Notes under the pieces: generated by a model
The model's database searches: none
What the model saw: the letters and a program-made list of their open reading frames with translations, nothing else
Told to the model about the DNA's origin: nothing
Shown: piece after piece, positions 10,680-20,439 of the stretch
Layout of the letters: every line of letters starts with the position of its first letter
Position numbering within the stretch: the stretch's first letter is position 1
Program-made: the position numbers and the translations under genes
Assembly (NCBI GenBank): GCA_001766655.1
Contig: MJCC01000012.1
Coordinates: forward strand, 312,913-376,912
Length of the DNA: 64,000 bases
Direction of reading: 5' to 3'
DNA from: Phytomonas francai
Taxonomy: Eukaryota; Euglenozoa; Kinetoplastea; Trypanosomatida; Trypanosomatidae

Positions 10680-13583
10680 ATGCAACCACATTCCGATTTG
10701 GTACCGATCAACTCAATTCAAACTGGTAAAAAAAATACTCTAACGCAAATTCCATGTCAGGACGGTAATGAACTCACATGTGTAAGCGAACGTCAAGCTG
10801 ACGATCTCACGCTGAACAAGGAGGAAATCCGACGTGAGGTCAAGGATGACAAACCCGGCGACGACGCCATTTCTGAAAGCCTCGCCCAACTTTCAAAGAC
10901 TCCCTTGGACTTGAAGCAATGGATTAACGCAACACTTGTCCGACTTGACGAAAGCAACAAAGCAAAAAGTGATAACACCAATCCATCTGAAGATAGTAAA
11001 TCCCCCAATAAAGGGGTGGATGCCTCAAACTTCATGATCCGGAGTCAGGTGCTCATCGACAGGCTCATCACACGTGTGCAATCTCACATACAGGATGTAG
11101 GGGGGTCTGTGGAGGAGCTGATCTCACAAACAACCATGCGGCTTCCACGCTCAATTCTCGAGCTTTCACGCATAATAAATGAGTCTCGAGAGATCACTAA
11201 CGTGTTGAAAGGCATTCAAGAAACGGTGAAACCGCCCAGAGGCGATCTTTCCTCCCCCTCCACACGATCCTCATCCGCTTCTGGGGGCGGTAAATACGTC
11301 CAACAGCTTCACGAATTGAAGGAAACGCAAACAAAACTCAAACGCTGCCTCAACGTGCTTTCGAAGGCTACTGCTGTGAACACGAATATGGAGAAGATCG
11401 AAAAAGCTATTAGCAGATCAGTATTGCAGCGTTTTTCCGACTCCCCTGAAGAAGCTGCTGCTAGTGAATTAAGGAACTCACACACAGCTCTCACAAAGGT
11501 GATCGGTCTCGTTCAGCAAGTTCAGCGCGATCTGCAATATTTGAGAAAAATGGACCCGAAATACGGCGAAAAGCATCGTGTCGTGCTTGAGAAATATGAG
11601 CAGACTCTTGAAAAAATGCTTGAGCATGAATGTGTGGAGCGTTTAGTCGTGCACCAAGCGGAAAGCGCCGTCGAATTCTTTCAACCTTTGAAGATGATTG
11701 GCCGAATGGATGCAGTGCTTGCCAGTTATGCAAAGCGGATAGGGCATGTGTATGCAGAACGCATTCAGCAAGTGCTCTCCGTAGGTGTAAAAAATTCAAC
11801 GCTTTCTAGTATGAATCCTAGCAGGGTGACCGATGTTATACGGAAGCAACTTGTACCCTCTATAAATACTTCTCTGGACACGGCATTCGACTTTCTTTGT
11901 GAACTTGAGGAAAGAACAAGTAGCGATCAATGGAAAATGGACGCGGAGCGTAGCACACCGTTAATAGATGATACGACTCCTCGATCGGATGCATCCGCCT
12001 CGAACCTTGGTCCGCATGCTTCTGAAGTTGGGAGAAAGAAAGAAATAGATTCGATATCGTCAATCGAGCTCACCTCCTCCATGAAGAACGACACTCCGAA
12101 TGCGGCATTTGTCATGCAGACAATGGAGAAAATTATTGATATAGTTAGCGAATCCTTCAAGGACTCCATGATGGAGCCTTTAAAACGCATTCCAACGAGC
12201 AAAGATCTAATTGATTGTTATGAGGGGGTCAAGCTAATTCGAGTATCAGGCAGTGACGCAAGTATGGCAGGCGATAGTCCTCCAAAAGAGGTAGTCGCCG
12301 CCGGTACCCCAGGGCGAAGCGATGACACCACTGGCTTACTCCCCTCAAATCTCGCTCTACGCGAGCAATACGCGGCGCAAGCCTCTTCACAAGCCGTACT
12401 CAAATTCACCGCCGTCTTCCGTGACCCCGCGTTACTGGAGGCCTTCCGCGATTTCACCGACGCCCGGCTGCGCCGCTTCACGGAGGGGAGCCCGCAATCG
12501 CCCCACGCGACCCCGGACACACGTCGGCTGCGGCTAGGCGACAGCGCGCACCTCGCCGGGCTCTCGGACGCCCTTGTCGCCAATCTCCGCGACCTCCTTC
12601 GCTTCCTCCCGGAGGAGACGACGCTGGGGTGCGTGCGAACGTGGCAGAGGTCGCTCGCGGGCCTCCTCCTGGGCCCCCCGCAGGCGGGCTCGGGGCCGGC
12701 CCCCGCCAGGCAGGCCGACCCATGCCAGGGCGTCCTCAGCGAGCTCTCCGTCACGACGACGATCGCGCGGCCGGCGCTGCTGACGCTGCGGCGGGAGGTC
12801 GAGGGCTTTCTGGCCGGCGTGGACGGCGGCGCAGGGGACGGCCTGCGGCGCGCGCTCGCGGCGGAGCTGTGGGAGCCGCTCCTCGCGGGAGCGGCTGCCG
12901 CCGCGGCGGGGCTGCGGGCCGCGCTCACCCACGCCATCCTCGAGCCCGTCCTCGCGACGACGGCGGCCTACACGACGCTCCCCGCGGGCCGCGCGGGCAG
13001 CTGGCCCCCGCCGCGCGGACCCGCCGCGGACTTCCGCGCGAGCCACGTGACCCCGAGCGAGGCGGTGCGAGAGCTCGGCGAGGCCATCTTGGGGATCCCG
13101 CTGAAACTCGAGGCCCTGCGCTCCGCCTCGGTGGAGTTGCTAGGCATGCAAGAAGTGGGAACGCCCCTCGTCGGCGCGAACGACGCCCTGGACGAGCTAT
13201 TTTTTGAGGAGACCGAGTCATGGCTGAATGGCATCGTCCATGCGGCCGTGGATGACTTTGTGTTAAATAAAGTACTTCAGGTTAAGGTTGACTTCAGTGA
13301 CTTGAGAAGCTGGGCCGGCGGTGCAGTTGTGGTTGCCCCGGAGCCCAATGAAGAAGCTAAAAATGAACTTCTCAAGCGAGGCGTGTCGATAGCACTGCAG
13401 CAACTTTTGGCGGACCTTGATTATATGAAAAACGTCCTTTCTGCTGTCAGTGATGATCATTTTGACAACCTGGAGAAATTACTAATAAGGTTGAATGCAC
13501 TACTATCGACATGGGAAGCATCAAAGACCATAGGAAAAGGGTCTTTTAGAGTGTGTGAATTGATTAATGAAGCTTCGGAATAG
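10680..13583 (+). CDS. Conserved oligomeric Golgi complex subunit 7 (COG7-like)
   Basis: A 967-residue helical protein. COG is an eight-subunit tether that captures retrograde vesicles at the Golgi; subunit 7 belongs to lobe B. The N-terminal region carries the COG7 pattern: DLKQWINATLVRLDE from residue 77, then a long run of heptads with RLITRVQSHIQDVGGSVEE (about 123-141) and an Arg-Leu-Pro motif followed by a coiled coil. The C-terminal half is helical with VDFSDL and LADLDYMKNVLSAV near the end. The predicted start follows a good splice acceptor by 100 bases. Between about 12,400 and 13,190 the gene becomes very GC-rich (12,901-12,960 is 48 of 60 G or C) although the frame stays open and helical. 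Similarity outside the N-terminal third is weak, so another COG subunit cannot be entirely excluded. Confidence 0.75.
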   Translation: MQPHSDLVPINSIQTGKKNTLTQIPCQDGNELTCVSERQADDLTLNKEEIRREVKDDKPGDDAISESLAQLSKTPLDLKQWINATLVRLDESNKAKSDNTNPSEDSKSPNKGVDASNFMIRSQVLIDRLITRVQSHIQDVGGSVEELISQTTMRLPRSILELSRIINESREITNVLKGIQETVKPPRGDLSSPSTRSSSASGGGKYVQQLHELKETQTKLKRCLNVLSKATAVNTNMEKIEKAISRSVLQRFSDSPEEAAASELRNSHTALTKVIGLVQQVQRDLQYLRKMDPKYGEKHRVVLEKYEQTLEKMLEHECVERLVVHQAESAVEFFQPLKMIGRMDAVLASYAKRIGHVYAERIQQVLSVGVKNSTLSSMNPSRVTDVIRKQLVPSINTSLDTAFDFLCELEERTSSDQWKMDAERSTPLIDDTTPRSDASASNLGPHASEVGRKKEIDSISSIELTSSMKNDTPNAAFVMQTMEKIIDIVSESFKDSMMEPLKRIPTSKDLIDCYEGVKLIRVSGSDASMAGDSPPKEVVAAGTPGRSDDTTGLLPSNLALREQYAAQASSQAVLKFTAVFRDPALLEAFRDFTDARLRRFTEGSPQSPHATPDTRRLRLGDSAHLAGLSDALVANLRDLLRFLPEETTLGCVRTWQRSLAGLLLGPPQAGSGPAPARQADPCQGVLSELSVTTTIARPALLTLRREVEGFLAGVDGGAGDGLRRALAAELWEPLLAGAAAAAAGLRAALTHAILEPVLATTAAYTTLPAGRAGSWPPPRGPAADFRASHVTPSEAVRELGEAILGIPLKLEALRSASVELLGMQEVGTPLVGANDALDELFFEETESWLNGIVHAAVDDFVLNKVLQVKVDFSDLRSWAGGAVVVAPEPNEEAKNELLKRGVSIALQQLLADLDYMKNVLSAVSDDHFDNLEKLLIRLNALLSTWEASKTIGKGSFRVCELINEASE
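12400..13190. other. GC-rich island inside COG7
   Basis: Sharp rise in G+C within an otherwise AT-rich gene, with nearly all codons ending in G or C and Ala/Leu/Arg/Gly enrichment. It creates long spurious frames on both strands. Same composition as the non-coding island at 17,590-17,940. Confidence 0.8.
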
Positions 13584-14837
13584 TACAATTAGCAGGTACG
13601 GGGGGGCCTCTTTTGATTATAACCTTTTATCTATTAATATAGTTCATAGCTTCAGGAACAAACAAATAACGAAGGTCGTATTAAATAATACATCTGTAAG
13701 GTAGTTCCAAAATGGGTCGATTCCTTCATCCAAATGCATTTTTAAAGGCTAAAGAAAAGAATACTCTCCTCCCAGCACTTCTTTTTCCAGTCCCCTAGCG
13801 TAGTTGTCTTTTCCCTTTACTATCTGTCACGACTCCAAGTGGTGTGCTGTATATTCAAAAGTAACACTAAGGGTAGAAAAATAAAATGAAAAAAATAAAC
13901 TGAATATACCAGGTAACCCATGCATAGAGTTAAAGCTTCCTTTCTAGAAAAATAAAGAAAATATATGACACTATCTATATTGTAGACACTTCGAAATGCG
14001 CTCCAATAATACTGATTTTCGGAAAAGGTATTGTTTTACCTGTGCATACTAATATCACCTTACTTACTTCTTGGAATAGTGGCATAAGCAAAAAGTAAGG
14101 ATGTTCACCAACCACCACAACCCCCCTTCGACATCATTTGTGGGTTTACCTTGTATTCTACAAGTTTACCCACCTAACCCTTTCAAGCAAATCCTATGAA
14201 AACGAAACATTGCACAAAGGGTGGCCCCTGGCATCACCTCTGCTTGGCTGATGCTGATCCAAGGTCTGGATATTTCATCCTTCGCAACGGCTCATGTAGA
14301 GTTTCTAGCATAAATTAGTAACGCTAGACAAGATATTTTAGAGTACAGACTAAAACTGATGATGGCAAGGATTGTGAGTGTCAATAGAGTGACTTTGTAC
14401 CAATGCCTTACGCAACATATAGACTGCAATGGTAGTAATACGAATATGAGTGATGAAGCAAAAGCACAGGAAAAACTATGAAAAGTATTGATGATGGCAA
14501 AAATACCGCATTTTATAAAGTAAATTATATAATAAACTAAAACTTTAACCCTAAATTCTAGTTATTGTGTCACCCTAAAAGCATTTCTAACCCAAAACAA
14601 ATGTTGACAATTCAAGAGTTACCGTTGAATTAGAAGCTTTAAATAAGCACTCTTACACAAAGCGTGGCTCGAAAAACCATCACAACAGTTTTCATTCCAT
14701 CCAAATCAATCAATACCTAAATGAAAAAATATTAACAAAATCACAAGACATACTTGAAACGATAGACATAAAAAGCAACAAAAAAGAGGACGAACATATT
14801 TAATAGAAACGATATCAAATCTCCTTAATAATAAAAA
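13584..14837. other. AT-rich intergenic region after COG7
   Basis: No gene found. There are two near-identical 11-base words TGATGATGGCA about 130 bases apart (near 14,358 and 14,488), which resemble a snoRNA C box, but no matching D boxes were found. Confidence 0.55.
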
Positions 14838-15151
14838 TAAGGAGAATGCATTACAGCACATAGCTGCCATTAGGGAGTGCAGGGTTCCCGGAATGTTAGG
14901 CAGTCGCCAGTGTCACAAACAAGATTCGCCGAATATGGCAAGACCAACTACACTTCAAATATTTATGGAAAAAATTTAGATGATATTGTTCATCTCGAAT
15001 CCACCTTTCGGGTATCCTTTTTCTAATCGAAAAAAGAGTACTTTCTTTATCAGCTTCCCAGGCTTCGAATGGTGAGAGATGCGCTTATACAAATATCCTT
15101 GACATCAAGAAAGGGAATGCTGCTGTTGGTGCCAATTCATAGATATGATAT
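14838..15151 (+). repeat. Direct repeat A, copy 1 (314 bp)
   Basis: Matches 18054-18367 at a constant offset of 3216 with 7 mismatches and no gaps. It lies upstream of the nucleoside transporter and contains no convincing gene. Confidence 0.95.
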
Positions 15152-15160
15152 CAACCCTGA

Positions 15161-15222
15161 AATACCTCCCCCAGCGTCTTTGAGCACGCTGGATGGGCAC
15201 CGGTGGGTGTGCCTCAACCCTC
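15161..15222 (+). repeat. Direct repeat B, copy 1 (62 bp)
   Basis: Matches 17978-18039 with 1 mismatch. Relatively GC-rich, with the self-complementary words CCAGCGT...GCACGCTGG. Here it follows copy 1 of repeat A by 9 bases; in the second locus it precedes A. Confidence 0.95.
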
Positions 15223-15270
15223 GCTTTGTCATCATGTCTGTGTTAACTTTCCTGTCATTCCATCTGAATA

Positions 15271-15280
15271 CTCTCCCTAG
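15271..15280 (+). promoter_or_regulatory. Predicted trans-splice acceptor for the transporter
   Basis: A pyrimidine-rich stretch ends in CTCTCCCTAG, 55 bases before the ATG at 15335. Confidence 0.5.
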
Positions 15281-15334
15281 GATCCCATATAATCACAGTC
15301 GCTTTATTCATCCTCCTAACAAAAAGAACGCATC

Positions 15335-16702
15335 ATGACCTTTTTGGACTTCGAAGGTGTCGGGGAGCTCATGCTCTTCCTGACAAGCTTTTCAGCCGGT
15401 ATGAGTATCATCATGGGAATAAACGCCGTTAACGCAACCCCGCAATTTATGCTTAACTATTTCAAATATATCAAGAAAGACGAGAAGGCGGTAGCTGATC
15501 TGCCAGAATTCTGGGGGAAGGTCCTCACCTACTACTTCCTCATCGGTACAGCCACGCAGCTGTTCCTGCAGCCGCTCAACCTCACCCCATTCTTTAGGCG
15601 TCTATCCCTGTTGTTCCGCATCGAAGCCGGCAGTATTCTTATGTTTATCGAGCTTTTGACTGTTTGTCTGATGCCGCACGTGATCACGACGGAGGCGGGT
15701 GGCGTTGCCAGCATCGTGTTGGCGGCCTTCATGGGTGGGGTGGGTCGCTCCCTGTTTGAAAACGCCGTATTCGGTCTCTTTGGGCCGTGCCGTCCAAAGA
15801 TAGTTGTCGCTGCCATGATAGGACTTCCAGCATCAGCTGTATTAATGTCCATTATACAGATCACTCTTCTCGCGACCATGGATACCAGGTTCAACTCCAT
15901 TCTCAAAGAGTCCATTATTTACTTTGGTGTGTCACTTCTTATTGTCCTCATGTCAGCGGTGCTCTCGGGCCTGCTTACCTGTAACTCCTTTGCGAAGCGC
16001 TACATTGCAGAGTTCCGCTCGAACAAATCATTTTGGCAGAACATTTATACCTCGCCCAAGAAGTTACAGTGCAGCTCGACCGAATGCGCACACGAACACG
16101 GCGCCGATCCGAACCGCCTCGGTCTTGTGGTCCCGGACGACAAAGCACAAGAACCTGCGATTGAAAGCGAAGATAAAGCATTGGACGAAAACAGTGCAGA
16201 GATGCTCCAAAGGGTCCGTTTGTTACCTGTTATGAAGCATATTTACCCCATGCTAATTGCCTGCTTCTTATCCTTCTCCATAACCTGCCTTCTGTTCCCC
16301 GGCATGCTGATTCAAGTGGATGTATCTGACACGTGGTACATTACACTTGTCATAGCCACCTTCAACTTTTCGGACTTCGCCAGTCGCCTAATTACCCTGT
16401 TTAAAAGCTTTCAGATCTCGCCAAAGGGTGTTCTGATTTTGGCAATCGCACGCCTCGTGTTTATCCCACTTCTGATGCTGTGCTCAAATCACATAATCAA
16501 GGGGAAGGCCGTAGCGTACATATTCACGGCTCTTATGGCAATAACAGGTGGTTACACCGCCTCCATGTCCATGATGTACAGTGTTTCGCTGCCCGAACTG
16601 AAGACAGCTGGGGAGCGCTCGATGGCCGGACAGATCTGTGATATTGTTCTTCTGTTTAGCGTCTCACTCGGCATCTTCATCCAAATTTTTTGTCTGGGCT
16701 AA
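15335..16702 (+). CDS. Equilibrative nucleoside/nucleobase transporter (ENT family)
   Basis: A 455-residue polytopic membrane protein of the SLC29/ENT family, which in kinetoplastids performs purine salvage uptake at the plasma membrane. The N-terminus (GMSIIMGINAVNATPQFM), FLQPLN near residue 78, and GGVGRSLFENAVFGLFGP near 130-150 fit the trypanosomatid subgroup. A hydrophilic loop with Cys/His and acidic residues lies between about 225 and 290, separating two helix bundles of six and five. The ENT signature of helix 8 appears as FNFSDFASR, keeping the conserved Asp347 and Arg351 but with Ala349 where Gly is usual. Length is normal. The gene is bracketed by repeats A and B, suggesting a history of tandem duplication, as is common for this family. 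Substrate cannot be read from sequence. Confidence 0.93.
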   Translation: MTFLDFEGVGELMLFLTSFSAGMSIIMGINAVNATPQFMLNYFKYIKKDEKAVADLPEFWGKVLTYYFLIGTATQLFLQPLNLTPFFRRLSLLFRIEAGSILMFIELLTVCLMPHVITTEAGGVASIVLAAFMGGVGRSLFENAVFGLFGPCRPKIVVAAMIGLPASAVLMSIIQITLLATMDTRFNSILKESIIYFGVSLLIVLMSAVLSGLLTCNSFAKRYIAEFRSNKSFWQNIYTSPKKLQCSSTECAHEHGADPNRLGLVVPDDKAQEPAIESEDKALDENSAEMLQRVRLLPVMKHIYPMLIACFLSFSITCLLFPGMLIQVDVSDTWYITLVIATFNFSDFASRLITLFKSFQISPKGVLILAIARLVFIPLLMLCSNHIIKGKAVAYIFTALMAITGGYTASMSMMYSVSLPELKTAGERSMAGQICDIVLLFSVSLGIFIQIFCLG

Positions 16703-17589
16703 GACTAAAGCACGAGGACAAAGCAGAGATAACGAGATCGATTGCTATCTCCAGCTCTCTGTAACATTGATGGTTCATTCGGTCAGGCATCTTCTGCAAC
16801 AAGGAAACGTAAATGGCCTCGACGTCACCCGTCCCCTGTTTTTGCCATTATCTATGATTCGAAGAGACATGATCCTGATATGTTTTTATGCTTACTAAAA
16901 AGAAACGTATATATTCCGTAAAGATAGACGACAGTATAATATGTCGAAAGAGTTATATTTTCCTAAATCTAGATTGATTTCCTAATTCATCTCACCCTCC
17001 CCTATACACTTTTATTTCGTTGAAATTAAATATCAATATAACTGTTTCCGAAATGGAATACCGTTGCTACAGGAACTATTAATCTTAATACTTTACGGTG
17101 CTACCTTTACTGTTGAGATAAAAAATGTTTATTTGTGTTTCGCTATGGGAAAAGGACGCGCTCACCGGATTCCTGAGCAGGTGCGAAGCTGGACTTCGTG
17201 CACCCGGAATTGCTTCAGTTTGTGCACTTCACAGTGAGGAGGGGAATCAATATGAGCAGATAATGGCACACTTCTATCCAGTATTCCGAAGATTGTGCCT
17301 TTGTGCGTCGCGATATTTATAACTAATTTCGAGAGAAATAAATTTAAATATACATTCTAGCATTGATTTCATGAAAATATATAATGTGGTGAGCTAAAGA
17401 GAAACCTAAAATCAATTGTGAGGGCAGTCAAATTGTAAGGCGGTGGAGAATGGATGAGCGACATTGTCAGACTCTCAGAACATTTACGCTCCTCCCCCTC
17501 TCTCTGTGCATCTTAGCTTTTGAATACAACCATATTTGTCCCGCCTTCTTGGTAGGCAAGTGGATAATGTTGGCGCCTGCTGTTCACGC
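16703..17589. other. Intergenic region after the transporter
   Basis: No gene supported. A 65-codon frame at 17125-17322 (+) has no recognisable features. The stretch from 16,900 to 17,120 is AT-rich. Confidence 0.55.
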
Positions 17590-17940
17590 TGGGCATTGGC
17601 CGGCGACCAGCTAACGCTTTCCCCCCCCCCCTCCCTGGAAAACCGCAGACATCACCCCTTTGCCCGCCTCGCTCTGTTCCCCGAGGCTGCCGAAGGCTGC
17701 TGCGGACCACAAGCCGGGGCCGAGCGTCGTCGAAGGCGTGTTGGATGGCGCACCGCGGGGCGGGCGAGGTGCGGTCCCCTCTCGTCAGGGCAGGGCGACG
17801 GCAGTCTACGCGCACCGAAGGCGGACTCGGGAGCCCCCCTCGCCCACCCCCACCCCCACCCGACCCCATCGTGCCCCGCCTTTGGGGGCCTCCCGCGGAG
17901 CGCGGCGGGTTGGCGAAAACGTGTTGCGCTGAAAAGGCGG
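17590..17940. other. Non-coding GC-rich island
   Basis: About 350 bases of G/C-dominated sequence (17,821-17,880 is 49 of 60 G or C) in an AT-rich intergenic region. Frames of 90 to 178 codons are open on both strands, none with a convincing protein-like composition; they are Arg/Pro/Gly/Ala-rich as expected by chance in such DNA. It ends about 40 bases before repeat B copy 2. Could be a relic of a GC-rich gene segment or a regulatory/CpG-like element. Confidence 0.7.
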
Positions 17941-17977
17941 TGAAGCGGGTAGCAGCGTGCGTGTGCGTGCGACGTGC

Positions 17978-18039
17978 AATACTTCCCCCAGCGTCTTTGA
18001 GCACGCTGGATGGGCACCGGTGGGTGTGCCTCAACCCTC
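17978..18039 (+). repeat. Direct repeat B, copy 2 (62 bp)
   Basis: One mismatch to 15161-15222. Followed after 14 bases by repeat A copy 2, so the order is B-A instead of A-B. Confidence 0.95.
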
Positions 18040-18053
18040 TTTTTTTCAATCAG

Positions 18054-18367
18054 TAAGGAGAATACATTACAGCACATAGCTGCCATTAGGGAGTGCAGGG
18101 TTCCCGGAATGTTAGGCAGTCACCATTGTCACAAACAAGATTCGCCGAATATGGCAAGACCAACTACACTTCAAATATTTATGGAAAAAATTTAGATGAT
18201 ATTGTTCATCTCGAATCCACCTTTCGGGTATCCTTTTTCTAATGGAAAAAAGAGTACTTTCTTTATCAGCTTCCCAGGCTCCGAATGGTGAGGGATGCGC
18301 TTATACAAATATCCTTGACATCAAGAAAGGAAATGCTGCTGTTGGTGCCAATTCATAGATATGATAT
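18054..18367 (+). repeat. Direct repeat A, copy 2 (314 bp)
   Basis: Seven mismatches to 14838-15151, no gaps. Same orientation. The sequence similarity stops abruptly after ATGATAT at both copies. Confidence 0.95.
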
Positions 18368-18643
18368 ATACAGCTAAAATAACGGTTCCTTTTAAGGTAT
18401 AAAATATATTGATATTCACTGGGAAATCTTCATGTTGTGTCTAAATGAATAAAACACTACTGTTATGTAGATGAAATCCTTTTTTTTATTATTAGCATTT
18501 CTTTTCTTTCCATCTTTTTGATCTTCAGGTATTTAAGAGGATAATAACAACTGGAAAAAACAAGGATTTTATATGCATAGCGATCATTTTTAAGCTTCGA
18601 ATTATTTTCCAAATTCTCTCTATAAATTCTCAATAATATTCCG

Positions 18644-18982
18644 ATGAAAAGTGTTTTTTTCGCCTGTAAAAGTATCAATGTCGTTTCAAAGGACGGCAAT
18701 GGCCATAATTATGCGAAAAAAAATAAAAGTATTTCTCGTACTAGCACTTCTGTTTCTTTGAGCTATGACTCTTTGGAAGTAAAACCTATCAAAAAATTCG
18801 AGGTACAACAATCAATTATGCTTAAAACATCTTTGGGGAAGAAAGATAAAGTTGAAAATATGCCTCGTAGGTCGCATGCTTCAACTAGGGTAGATGACGA
18901 TATGGGATCTCATGCATTTCGTCTCCAACGTATGGTTCGAGTGCCAACAAAGGCAGTTCTTAAAAATGAGAATCCGAAATGA
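18644..18982 (+). CDS. Possible small basic protein
   Basis: 112 codons from an ATG, Lys/Ser-rich with a hydrophobic start (MKSVFFACKSINVV) and a basic C-terminal half (residues 75-112). No family recognised. It is the only frame of note in 2 kb and on the same strand as the flanking genes; upstream is AT-rich without a clean pyrimidine-AG. Could be a genuine short gene or chance. Confidence 0.35.
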   Translation: MKSVFFACKSINVVSKDGNGHNYAKKNKSISRTSTSVSLSYDSLEVKPIKKFEVQQSIMLKTSLGKKDKVENMPRRSHASTRVDDDMGSHAFRLQRMVRVPTKAVLKNENPK

Positions 18983-20439
18983 TTTTTACGTAGTACTTTG
19001 GTAAAATGAATTAATCAATTCATAAAACACAATTAATATATAGATATTGCATCAAAACTGTAACGATTTGAAAGTTGCTTAATACCCCATATTTTTTTAC
19101 ACCCCTCTTCCAGTATTCACTCGTTCTCTTGGGAACTTTCAAACGTTTTGATTCCGAAGATTCCTACCGATGTGGATTCTCTTTATTATTGTCAAGTGTC
19201 GCAGAATTAATTTAAATAAACCAGACATATAGAAAAATCAGATACTTAACTAGGAATATAGCTTCCCATTAAAGTTTTGGTATATGCATCGCTACAATTG
19301 GCTAAAGAACAGCACCTTGTTAATTTTATGTTCACTGTATCATTCGCGTTTTAAAGACGCAAATTCATAGTGTTGGTTATTTTCCACATATTTTCCAATA
19401 TATATGTATATATTATAGGGGTCTCAATTCGATTACTTTGAAAATAAACAAATTCATATAATAATATCCATAGCCGTGCACCGTTCTTAGTTAAATAAAT
19501 GGAAGAAAAGATTTTAATCACGAAATTAAATTCTTGGTATCCACATTTATTTGTTATTTTCACTTTGTATGTCTTATTATTATTACAGTCCTTTGGGTGA
19601 AAATAATTTAGGTACCAACTAAGAAAGTGTGTGCACATTACGGCTCTATTTTCCTTTTTTTTTGACAGTTGTAGATAGTAACTTTAAAAAAGTCCTCCAG
19701 AAGAATACTTATAATATTAGCTTTCGAGTATATATACATATATGGAAGACGCATGTTAATAGGATCTATTTCAACGTCTCATTTGATTATTTTATCATAT
19801 GAGTTTTGCCTATTTTATTATTACCATTTAATATTTGAAAATGCTACTTTATTCTGGCTTTATAAGATACCGTGATATTTGCTCAAACAGGCTTTAAATC
19901 CATAAAAAGTATTGATATTTAAAGGAATAATAAAATCGACCCAAGGTTAATATGAAATTACAGATTTTAATTATAATTCGCTTTTGCCTTTATGGCAAAT
20001 GTAGCTCCTCGACTTCATATCCCTGTTTATCGTAATAATTTGAAGTACACAACTTGTAAACATTGGGACATACTCGGATGTGCAGTCAAAGTGTCTCTAT
20101 TAACCTTTATAACTTATTATTAATGTAAAAATGTGTATACATTTTGGCAAAACTATCTCCTTTTATTCGGGGCCTGCTCTTTTAACTAAATTTTAATTGA
20201 ACATTACTATGAAGAAGAAGACAAAATTTTAAAAAATGTGCATATATATATATATATATATGTGTGCGTGTGTCTATAAAAATACCTCCCCCTTTATCTG
20301 TCAACCAATATATATATATATATATATATATAAGTTTTTTTTTACCACACATAAGGGTATTATAGTTTTTCAACCGTTAGGCTGTAAGCTTTCACTTTAA
20401 ACTCTTTGTAGTTAAAGAAATTAGGGTAAAGTACGGTCC
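18983..20439. other. AT-rich intergenic region with (TA)n tracts
   Basis: About 1.45 kb, no gene supported. Contains TA microsatellites at 20242-20274 (running into a TG-rich tail) and 20308-20332, within 150 bases of the next start. Confidence 0.65.
20242..20332. repeat. Paired (TA)n / (TG)n microsatellites
   Basis: Two TA runs of about 20 and 25 bases separated by 35 bases, the first followed by TGTGTGCGTGTGT. Located in the probable 5' flank of the serine-rich gene. Confidence 0.85.

Noticed and set aside
12218..13234. Several long frames on both strands within the COG7 gene
   Set aside because: Arg/Ala/Gly/Pro-rich translations typical of GC-rich shadow frames; the + frame starting at 10680 is continuous and helical.
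14350..14500. Possible C/D snoRNA pair
   Set aside because: Two TGATGATGGCA words resemble C boxes, but D boxes and terminal stems are lacking.
15069..15338. 89-codon frame before the transporter
   Set aside because: It spans repeat A and B, is broken in the second copy arrangement, and ends at the transporter start without protein-like features.
17513..18086. Overlapping frames of 90-178 codons on both strands at the GC island
   Set aside because: No strand or frame is better than the others, and all are composition-driven; they cross into repeat B.
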